From an uncultured Lachnospiraceae bacterium (lineage in GTDB: Bacteria; Bacillota; Clostridia; Lachnospirales; Lachnospiraceae), in NCBI GenBank assembly GCA_905236545.1, contig CAJOQO010000234.1, forward strand, positions 1-12,845: 12,845 bases of DNA, written 5' to 3'. Below, in pieces: positions 1 through 6,636 of this stretch. Each line of letters starts with the position of its first letter. Within the stretch, counting starts at the first letter, position 1. The position numbers and the translations under genes are program-made. The notes under the pieces were generated by a model. The model was given only the letters and a program-made list of their open reading frames with translations. It was not told the DNA's origin and searched no databases.

Positions 1-7
1 AGGAACG

Positions 8-110
8 ACGCTGAGATCTTTGCCCTACGGAGATCAGGCGTCCGGGGTATGAAGGAATCGTCCGCTGAATACCCCGGACGCCGATCGTAGTCGGCAAAGA
101 GCTCAGCCGG
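8..110. repeat. Large palindromic intergenic repeat, complete copy
   Basis: A long imperfect palindrome. The inner stem is 14 perfect pairs (37-50 with 69-82, GGCGTCCGGGGTAT) around an 18-nt loop at 51-68. An outer stem pairs 10-24 with 93-107 (GCTGAGATCTTTGCC; one mismatch). An unpaired or loosely paired section (25-36 against 83-92) separates them. The right half, extended to 121, recurs in inverted orientation at the right end of the window, so this is a dispersed element and not a one-off hairpin. No open reading frame of substance lies in it and no T-run follows, so it is not a standard terminator. As RNA it would fold into a rod of about 100 nt. Its function is unknown to me. Confidence 0.85.
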
Positions 111-239
111 AGTGGGCTACAGGTTTGCGATGGGGAAGCCATCCGCAGGCCGGGGCATATGGGTGATCAGGGTGAACCCAGAAACAGAAAAGCAACCAAT
201 TGTTACCGTAATAATCTGGAAGTTCTTCCGCTCCTATTG
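111..239. other. Gene-free stretch between palindrome and sbcD leader
   Basis: No coding region with a credible start and ribosome site is seen on either strand. A small local hairpin is possible where GCGATGG (about 126-132) faces CCATCCGC a few bases downstream. I compared it by eye with common riboswitch cores (TPP, cobalamin, c-di-GMP, SAM-like) and with SRP, RNase P and 6S RNA and recognised none. The region becomes visibly more A+T rich from about 180 onward, as expected on approach to a promoter. Confidence 0.5.
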
Positions 240-245
240 TATGAT
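240..245 (+). promoter_or_regulatory. Possible -10 element upstream of sbcD
   Basis: TATGAT matches the sigma-A -10 consensus at 5 of 6 bases. It would place the transcription start near 252, the first base of the hairpin that follows. The -35 region is poor (TGGAAG at 217-222 with a 17-bp spacer), so this promoter would be weak, activator-dependent or wrong. It is the best candidate seen in the sbcD leader. Confidence 0.25.
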
Positions 246-302
246 TGAAACGTTACGATTCACGGTCTGTGGGGAATGGGCTGTGAATCGTAACATTGAA
301 AC
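244..302. repeat. 43-bp hairpin flanked by 8-bp direct repeats, sbcD leader
   Basis: A perfect 12-bp inverted repeat (GTTACGATTCAC at 252-263, GTGAATCGTAAC at 283-294) encloses a 19-nt loop. It is bordered immediately on both sides by the direct repeat ATTGAAAC (244-251 and 295-302). The form is that of a very small inserted element with target duplication, but it could equally be an operator or a 5' mRNA hairpin. No T-run follows, and the sbcD ribosome site starts 12 bases downstream. The stem core ACGATTCA also occurs in the hairpin arm at 10600-10609. Confidence 0.7.
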
Positions 303-328
303 AAAGAGAGATGAAAGGGGAAGACAGA

Positions 329-1492
329 ATGAAGATCCTGCATCTGGCTGATCTGCATCTGGGAAAAGCGCTGGCGGAGTATGATCTGATCGATGACCAG
401 GCGTTTATCCTGGATCAGATCCTTGCGCTGATCGACGAGCGGAACGTGGACGCGGTACTGATTGCCGGAGATGTCTATGACAAAGCGGTACCGAGCGAGG
501 CTGCTACCAGACTGCTGGATTCCTTTCTCAGCAGTCTTGCCTCAAGGAAGGTAAAGACCTTTATGATCAGCGGGAACCATGATTCCGATGACAGGCTGAA
601 CTATGGCAGCAGGCTGTTCGAAAAAAACCAGATCTATATCTGCGCTGTCTTTGACGGACACCTTGAGCAGCATATAATAAAAGAGGAAGAGAGCGGGACG
701 GAAGTCAATATCTGCCTTCTTCCGTTTGTGAAGGCGTCCCAGGTGAAGCGCTTTTTCCCCGGGGCAGAGATCAAAACCTATGAGGATGCGGTCTCGGTCA
801 TCCTGGAAGACGCGAAGATCGACCGGGGGAAATGCAACATCATCGTGGCCCATCAGTTCGTCGCGGGGAGGGGGGAGGATCCTGCGCTGGGAGGATCGGA
901 GGGCCTCGGCACACAGAGCGTCGGTACGGTGGAGAAGATCGGATATGCCTGCTTCGACGGGTTTGCCTATGCAGCGCTCGGACACATCCATTCTCCCCAG
1001 CAGGTCGGCCGCAGAGAGATCCGGTACGCCGGATCGCCGCTTAAGTATTCCCTGAGTGAAGCGGACAATGAAAAATCATTTCCCCTGATTACGGCAGAGA
1101 AAAACGGGGAGATCGGGATCGAACTGATTCCGGCCAGACCCAGGAGGAACCTGAGGCACCTCAGGGGAGGGCTCCGGGAGCTGCTGGACCGGAACAACGT
1201 GACTGACCCGGAGGATTTCATCTACGCGACACTGACGGACGAGGAGATGACGACTGACGTGATGGGCATCTTCCGGCAGGTGTATCCATACACGGTGAAG
1301 ATCGACTATGACAATTCCCACACCAGGGCGATCGAACAGGTTGACATCTCCAGGATCGCGCAGAACAGGTCATTTGAAGACCTGATTGCTGATTTTTACC
1401 GGCAGATATACGGCTGCGGGATCAGCGATGAGGAAATGGATCTCATGAGGTGTGTGGCGAGAGAGACAGGGGTGCTGCATGAAGCCGATTAA
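329..1492 (+). CDS. sbcD: SbcD, nuclease subunit of the SbcCD DNA-end nuclease
   Basis: This is the Mre11-like calcineurin-type phosphoesterase that cuts DNA hairpins and blocked double-strand ends as a complex with SbcC in the cytoplasm. The 387-residue protein shows the expected metal-binding motifs in order: D8-x-H10 (ADLHLGK), D48 (GDVYD), GNHD at 82-85, H175 (VAHQF) and GHIH at 218-221. The C-terminal part (about 280-387) fits the capping and SbcC-contacting region and is less conserved. Length is usual for the family. I chose ATG 329 over an upstream TTG at 296 because AAAGGGG (314-320) sits 8 bases before it and the family begins at MKILHLADLHLG. It overlaps sbcC by 14 bases, which suggests coupled translation of the two subunits. 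All catalytic motifs are intact, so the enzyme should be active. Confidence 0.96.
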   Translation: MKILHLADLHLGKALAEYDLIDDQAFILDQILALIDERNVDAVLIAGDVYDKAVPSEAATRLLDSFLSSLASRKVKTFMISGNHDSDDRLNYGSRLFEKNQIYICAVFDGHLEQHIIKEEESGTEVNICLLPFVKASQVKRFFPGAEIKTYEDAVSVILEDAKIDRGKCNIIVAHQFVAGRGEDPALGGSEGLGTQSVGTVEKIGYACFDGFAYAALGHIHSPQQVGRREIRYAGSPLKYSLSEADNEKSFPLITAEKNGEIGIELIPARPRRNLRHLRGGLRELLDRNNVTDPEDFIYATLTDEEMTTDVMGIFRQVYPYTVKIDYDNSHTRAIEQVDISRIAQNRSFEDLIADFYRQIYGCGISDEEMDLMRCVARETGVLHEAD

Positions 1493-4400
1493 ACTGGTCA
1501 TAAGCGCATTTGGTCCCTACGCGGGAGAGATGCCTGCGATTGACTTCACGGGGTTTGAGGACAGAGGGCTGTTCCTGATCGCCGGGGATACCGGCGCGGG
1601 AAAGACGATCCTTTTTGATGCGATCTGTTTCGCTCTCTATGGAACAACCAGCGGGACCTACAGAGATACGAAGAATCTGCGGAGCGAATACGCCGCGGAA
1701 TCCGCTGAAAGCTATGTTGACTTCTTTTTCTCCCACCAGGGCCGGAGCTACCATGTCTGGAGACAGCCGGAATATGAAAGGAAGAAACGAAAAGGAACCG
1801 GGGTGACCCAGATCAAAGGAAGGGCGGTTCTGTATGCGGAAGGCGGGGAGACGATCGAAGGAATCACATCGGTGAATGAGGCGGTGAAGCGTCTTTTATG
1901 CATCGATGAAAAACAGTTTAAGCAGATCGCCATGATCGCCCAGGGAGAGTTCTGGGATCTGCTGAATGCGAAGACGGATGACAGGACAAAGATCCTGCGG
2001 ACAATCTTTCAGACGGGCGGGTATAATAACATCGAATACAGGCTGAAGGACCGGATGGATGCGAGCTGGAGGCGGAAGGCCCGCATAGAGGACAGCATCG
2101 TGCAGTACTTCGGTGATGTCTCGGCCGAAGAGGGAGATCCGCTGGCCGGAACGCTCCTGGAGCTGCAGGAGAGGGCGGGGAGATCCTCGAGCGCGTGGAA
2201 TCTGGAGGAGATCCTGGAGATCACGAAGTCCCTGATCACTTCGGACAGTCTCGCGATGGAGAAGGCCGGAGAGGATCTGAAAAGGGCGGAAGAAAACTAT
2301 GACAGATGCAGGGACGCTCTGGCTGTCGCGGAGATGAACAATCGTTCCGTGAACCGCCTGCAGGCGCTGCGGGAAGCCCGGAAGGCGCTGGAGGAAAAGC
2401 GGGAAGAGATGGAGGAGAAGGTCCGTCTTTTGTCCAGACAGAAGCTGGCAACGAGACAGCTGAACCCTGTGTATGTTTCCTGGAAGGAAAAGGAGGAATC
2501 CGTCAGGGACAGCGAAAGGCGGATCGCGGAAAAGAAAACGATGGTCCGGGAAGCGGCCGCGGCAGCCCAGAAGGCGGCTGCCCTGTCGGAGGAGGCAGGG
2601 AAGGAAGCAGCCCTGGCTGACGAGCTTCAGAAAAAGATCGACAGGATCGGGGAGGAAGAAGCAGGCTATCAGCAGCGGGACAGGCTGAAAAGAGAGATCG
2701 GGCAGCTGAAGGCGGCGCGGGAGCATTTCGCGGAAGAAGGACAGAGGCTGGAGGAAAGGGAGGCATCTCTGAAGGACAGGATCGCCACCCTGAAAGAGAC
2801 TGTCAGGAAACGGAAGGACACTCCGGAAAGGCTGACAGAGGCGAAGGCACTGGGAGAAAAGGATCAGGAGCTGCAGGCCGATCTTGCGGCATTGACTGAC
2901 CGCGCGATTCCTGAATGGGAGAAGAAGAAGAGGGATCTTGCATCGAAGCAGAAGCTCTATCTGAAGGCGCAGGATGCATACGATACGGCAGCCCTGGAAA
3001 GGCTGGAGGCGGAAAGGATCCTGGATCATTGCCGGGCAGGCATCCTGGCCGCGGCTCTGAAAGAAGGGGAGCAATGCCCGGTCTGCGGGTCTGTGCACCA
3101 TCCCGCGCCTGCCTCGATGCCGGATACGGCGATCACGGAAGAGGCATTCAGGAAGCTGAAAAAAAAGGAGGAGCGGCTCCGGGAAGAGAAAAGCGAAGCG
3201 AATACGGCGGCGGAATCTGCCAGGTCGGCGCTCATGCAGATGGAAGAACATCTCAAAGACGGAATAACGGACTGCCTGAGGCGCACCTTTGCGGGAGGGG
3301 CAGACGGTTTTGCCCAGGACGGAAAAACGGCGCGCATGCCGCAGGACGGCCCGGAAGGCGCCGGGGCGGAAAACGGATGGGATACGCCGGACGCTCTGTC
3401 TGCGAAGATGAGAGAGGCGTCGGAGCTTGTACGCCGGAGGCTCGCGGAGAATACACGGCGTCTGGATAGACTGGGGAAGGAGAACCAGGAGCTTGCGGAA
3501 GCGGAGCTTGCGCTGGAAAAGGCGCAGGGGAAGGAGACCGGGGATCTGATCCAGGAGAGGGCGGCGCATGAAAAAAGAAGGCAGGATACGGAAAGGGATA
3601 TCGCCGGAAAAGAGGCCGTGCTGGAAACGCTGTCCGGCCTGAGCTTCGAAAACTGGGAACAGGCCGCGATCGGGCAGGCCCGGGCAAGGGAGAGAAGGAA
3701 CCGCATCCTTCAGAGCATCGAGCAGGCGGAGCTTGGCAGAAAAGAGGCGGATGAAGCGCTGGCGTCAGCGCGCTCCGCGCTGGAGACGATGGAGAGCAGG
3801 CTCGAAAGGGAAGCGCTGGAGGAGAAGGAGAGAAAGAAGAAGCTGGAGGAGGCGCTGGCCGGCAGCGGGTTCGGGTCTGCCGCGGAGCTTCTGGAATATG
3901 TACTCCCGGAAAGCAGGATCGCCGCGTCTGACGAGGAGATCAACGAGTACCGGCAGGCTGTGGCGACCAATCGTTCAGAGCTGGAGCAGGCAGAAAAGGA
4001 TGCGGCGGGGAAGGTGCTCATGGATGTGGAGTCCCTGAAGGAGCAATGCGCTTCCAGGCAGCAGGAAACGGCCGGGAAACGGGAGGCATTTCTCGCGATC
4101 CGGAACAGACTGATGGGAAACAGGGATAAACAGGAGAAGATCGCGTCACAGACAGGCGCTCTGGAGAAGGCGCGCAGAGAGAATCAGATCAGCAGCAGGC
4201 TGTACAATCTTGTCAGGGGAACGACCGGAAACGGGAAGATCACGCTGGAGCAGTATATCCAGGCAAGCGGGTTTGACGGGATCATCGCGGCCGCGAACAG
4301 AAGGCTTCTTCCCATGAGCGACGGGCAGTATGAACTGTGCCGGCAGGAGGACGCTCCCGGAAAGAAGAGCAATACCTTTCTTGACCTTGAGGTTCAGGAT

Positions 4401-4730
4401 CATTCTACCGGACGCAGGAGGCCTGTCGGGAATCTGTCCGGAGGAGAGAGCTTCAAGGCATCCCTCAGTCTGGCGCTGGGACTGTCTGACACGGTATCCT
4501 CCAGCCTTGGAGGGGTGCAGATGGACGCGCTCTTTGTCGACGAAGGATTCGGCACGCTGGACCGCAGATCGATCGACAGCGCGATGGAGGTTCTGCTGAA
4601 TCTTTCCAGGGCGAACAAGCTGGTGGGCGTCATCAGCCACCGGGAAGAGCTGATTGAAAACATTCCGCAGCAGATCCGTGTGAAGAAAACAAAGGAAGGC
4701 AGTCTGCTGACGGTTGACGCGGGTGTCTGA
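1479..4730 (+). CDS. sbcC: SbcC, Rad50-like ATPase subunit of SbcCD nuclease
   Basis: This is the SMC-family ATPase that clamps DNA ends and drives SbcD. The 1083-residue protein has a split ABC ATPase at its two ends and a long coiled coil between them. Walker A is GDTGAGKT at 36-43 and the Q-loop lies near Q155 (QGEF). The coiled coil runs from about 220 to 930 and is rich in E, K, R, A and Q. The zinc hook is CPVC at 533-536, near the middle as expected. The ABC signature is LSGGES at 986-991, Walker B is LFVDEGFGTLD around 1018-1028, and the switch histidine is H1054 (VISH). ATG 1479 is preferred over the frame's upstream start at 1452 because the family begins MKPIKL and a GGGG-containing ribosome site lies just upstream. 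One oddity is a Gly/Ala-rich, non-coiled segment at about 594-640 that interrupts the returning coiled-coil arm. Confidence 0.96.
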   Translation: MKPIKLVISAFGPYAGEMPAIDFTGFEDRGLFLIAGDTGAGKTILFDAICFALYGTTSGTYRDTKNLRSEYAAESAESYVDFFFSHQGRSYHVWRQPEYERKKRKGTGVTQIKGRAVLYAEGGETIEGITSVNEAVKRLLCIDEKQFKQIAMIAQGEFWDLLNAKTDDRTKILRTIFQTGGYNNIEYRLKDRMDASWRRKARIEDSIVQYFGDVSAEEGDPLAGTLLELQERAGRSSSAWNLEEILEITKSLITSDSLAMEKAGEDLKRAEENYDRCRDALAVAEMNNRSVNRLQALREARKALEEKREEMEEKVRLLSRQKLATRQLNPVYVSWKEKEESVRDSERRIAEKKTMVREAAAAAQKAAALSEEAGKEAALADELQKKIDRIGEEEAGYQQRDRLKREIGQLKAAREHFAEEGQRLEEREASLKDRIATLKETVRKRKDTPERLTEAKALGEKDQELQADLAALTDRAIPEWEKKKRDLASKQKLYLKAQDAYDTAALERLEAERILDHCRAGILAAALKEGEQCPVCGSVHHPAPASMPDTAITEEAFRKLKKKEERLREEKSEANTAAESARSALMQMEEHLKDGITDCLRRTFAGGADGFAQDGKTARMPQDGPEGAGAENGWDTPDALSAKMREASELVRRRLAENTRRLDRLGKENQELAEAELALEKAQGKETGDLIQERAAHEKRRQDTERDIAGKEAVLETLSGLSFENWEQAAIGQARARERRNRILQSIEQAELGRKEADEALASARSALETMESRLEREALEEKERKKKLEEALAGSGFGSAAELLEYVLPESRIAASDEEINEYRQAVATNRSELEQAEKDAAGKVLMDVESLKEQCASRQQETAGKREAFLAIRNRLMGNRDKQEKIASQTGALEKARRENQISSRLYNLVRGTTGNGKITLEQYIQASGFDGIIAAANRRLLPMSDGQYELCRQEDAPGKKSNTFLDLEVQDHSTGRRRPVGNLSGGESFKASLSLALGLSDTVSSSLGGVQMDALFVDEGFGTLDRRSIDSAMEVLLNLSRANKLVGVISHREELIENIPQQIRVKKTKEGSLLTVDAGV

Positions 4731-4794
4731 AAAGCGGGAAGCATTTTCACCGATGCGGGATGGGATACAGATTCCGACGGGAAGGGAGCATGAT

Positions 4795-4832
4795 GATGCC
4801 GGGCGCAAAAGGTTCCTTTGTTCCCGGCATCA
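4795..4832. repeat. Dispersed hairpin repeat, copy 1 (GATGCCGGG type)
   Basis: Perfect 9-bp arms GATGCCGGG (4795-4803) and CCCGGCATC (4823-4831) enclose a loop that itself contains AAAGG-TT-CCTTT. A related sequence occurs at 12123-12160 (27 of 38 bases identical without gaps). Both copies lie a short distance upstream of a start codon on the + strand: here 28 bases before the phosphatase ATG. No T-run follows, so an intrinsic terminator is unlikely. The 130-bp gap between sbcC and the phosphatase gene otherwise holds no gene. Confidence 0.75.
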
Positions 4833-4860
4833 CAGAGTCAGGACAGGATCGAGGTGCGAT

Positions 4861-6582
4861 ATGCCTAAGAAAAGGGGTTCACTCAGCAGAAAAAACATCA
4901 TACGGCTTGCCGTTCTGGGCTTCATACTGTTTCTCGGTACAGGACTTGCGGGAGGAATACAGCTGTACAGGGAGAATATAAAGGTCTACAAGGCTGCCGC
5001 CGAATCCTATGTCAATATGCTTTGTTTTCAGATCGCAGGAATTGACATAGATGGAGTCATCGAACATAAACAGGAGATCCGTGAGGTACAGAAAGCCCTC
5101 AGGGACTACACCATCACCCATGACGGCTCAATGGAGGAGGAAGAATACAGGAAGCTTACTTCCGATCTGAGGGAAGATGTAAAAAATGCGTTCGAAGCAT
5201 GGTACAATATCGACTCCTTTGTGCTTGGCTTTGGAAACATCTGTGTGGATATCCAGTTCGCTTATGTAGTGATTCCCACGGAGAACGATCTGGTCTATGT
5301 GTGGGATTCGGAGATTGCCGAAGACGGGTTTACGGATCCGTTTGAGCATGTTCCCTATTCCGGTAAGGAAAAGGAGCACATCGTCGCTGTGATGCGGGGG
5401 GATGTGGACAGGGATTTCTTTATGGATACCATAAACGGGGAACGGTTCGGAACAGCGCTCTGTCCGGTTTTAAACGAGGACGAAGAGATCCGCGCGGTGG
5501 CTGCGATCGACATTTCCGTCAGTAAGATCAGAATCGCTTTTATGAAACTCATCGGCAATATCGGTATCGCCATCTTCCTGATCATGCTGGCTTCCATCAT
5601 GGTTTATCATTATGTGGTGAGAAAGCAGATCATCAATCCGATTGTTACGCTGACCCAGTCTGCGGACGGCCTGGTAAACAATCTGCAGAAGGACGGGGGG
5701 GAACCGATCCGGGTGGACGTACATACCGGGGATGAGATTGACGTTCTGGCCAGATCCTTTGAGCGAATGGATGCAAAGCTTATGGATTATATCCGGGAGA
5801 ATGCTGCCATTACCGCGGAAAAGGAACGCATCGGGACGGAGCTGAGCCTTGCGGCACGGATCCAGAAGGATATGCTTCCGTGCATCTTCCCGCCTTTCCC
5901 CGGAGTGAAGGAGATCGACCTGTATGCCAGTATGGATCCGGCCAAGGAAGTAGGCGGTGATTTCTATGACTATTTCATGGCGGACGGGAGCAGGCTGTGG
6001 ATCGTCATGGCAGACGTTTCCGGGAAAGGGATCCCCGCCGCATTGTTCATGATGATGTCTAAGATCATGGTGCAGAACTTTGCCATGATCCATAACAGTC
6101 CGGCGGAGGTTCTGGAGCAGGTGAATGACCAGATCTGCAGGAATCCGGTAGAGGAAATGTTCGTAACCGTATGGCTCGGGGTTCTGGATCTTCAGACCGG
6201 CCTGCTGACGGCAGCCAATGCGGGGCATGAATATCCGATCCTGAAGAAGCCGGGAGGAGCGTTTGAGCTCCTGAAGGACAGGCACGGGTTTGTGGTAGGA
6301 GGGCTCTCCGGATACCAATACAGGGAATACCAGCTGCAGATGGAGGCAGGATCGCGTCTGTTCCTGTATACGGACGGGCTGCCGGAAGCGACGAACGCGC
6401 AGGGGCAGATGTTTGGAATCGAGAGGACGCTCGCAGCCGTGAATGAAGTGCGGGAAGCGTCTCCCCAGGAGGTACTGGAGCATGTCAAACAGTCGATGGA
6501 CGCTTTTGTGGGCAGCGCGCCCCAGTTTGACGATACGACGATGCTGTGTGTAGACTATTACGGAGCGAACCCTGAGGCTTAG
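4861..6582 (+). CDS. Membrane sensor SpoIIE-type PP2C serine phosphatase
   Basis: This is a predicted receptor phosphatase of 573 residues. A basic N-terminus is followed by a transmembrane segment (about 13-33), an extracytoplasmic domain (about 34-230) with Cache-like features, a second transmembrane segment (about 232-254), a HAMP linker (about 255-310), a short helix and a cytoplasmic PP2C/SpoIIE domain (about 330-573). Metal-site motifs are present: GGDFYDY around 365-371, ADVSGKG at 384-390, YTDGLPEA at 503-510 and FDDTT at 556-560. Relatives such as RsbU and SpoIIE dephosphorylate anti-anti-sigma (STAS) proteins, but no STAS or anti-sigma gene is in the window, so the target is unknown. 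ATG 4861 is chosen because GAGGTG (4851-4856) precedes it and the encoded start leads directly into the membrane anchor; the frame opens upstream at 4714 but that extension overlaps sbcC. The Cache assignment is tentative. Confidence 0.9.
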   Translation: MPKKRGSLSRKNIIRLAVLGFILFLGTGLAGGIQLYRENIKVYKAAAESYVNMLCFQIAGIDIDGVIEHKQEIREVQKALRDYTITHDGSMEEEEYRKLTSDLREDVKNAFEAWYNIDSFVLGFGNICVDIQFAYVVIPTENDLVYVWDSEIAEDGFTDPFEHVPYSGKEKEHIVAVMRGDVDRDFFMDTINGERFGTALCPVLNEDEEIRAVAAIDISVSKIRIAFMKLIGNIGIAIFLIMLASIMVYHYVVRKQIINPIVTLTQSADGLVNNLQKDGGEPIRVDVHTGDEIDVLARSFERMDAKLMDYIRENAAITAEKERIGTELSLAARIQKDMLPCIFPPFPGVKEIDLYASMDPAKEVGGDFYDYFMADGSRLWIVMADVSGKGIPAALFMMMSKIMVQNFAMIHNSPAEVLEQVNDQICRNPVEEMFVTVWLGVLDLQTGLLTAANAGHEYPILKKPGGAFELLKDRHGFVVGGLSGYQYREYQLQMEAGSRLFLYTDGLPEATNAQGQMFGIERTLAAVNEVREASPQEVLEHVKQSMDAFVGSAPQFDDTTMLCVDYYGANPEA

Positions 6583-6636
6583 GGAAACGCTGACAGAATC
6601 AGGAAAGCATCCTGCGCAGAAGGAGAAACGATATCT

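Noticed and set aside
111..239. Possible riboswitch or structured RNA in the sbcD leader
   Set aside because: Only a small local hairpin is visible and no conserved riboswitch core or known RNA motif was recognised.
112..351. Small + strand frame of 79 codons in the leader
   Set aside because: It has no good ribosome site, runs through the hairpin at 252-294 and overlaps the real sbcD start.
1896..3569. Long open frame of 557 codons on the minus strand inside sbcC
   Set aside because: It is antisense to a gene with all family motifs, its translation is Leu/Pro/Arg/Phe-rich without a recognisable domain, and it reflects the purine-rich coding strand of the coiled coil.
4795..4832. Intrinsic terminator after sbcC
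   Set aside because: The hairpin lacks a following T-run and resembles the repeat at 12123-12160, so a repeat element explains it better.
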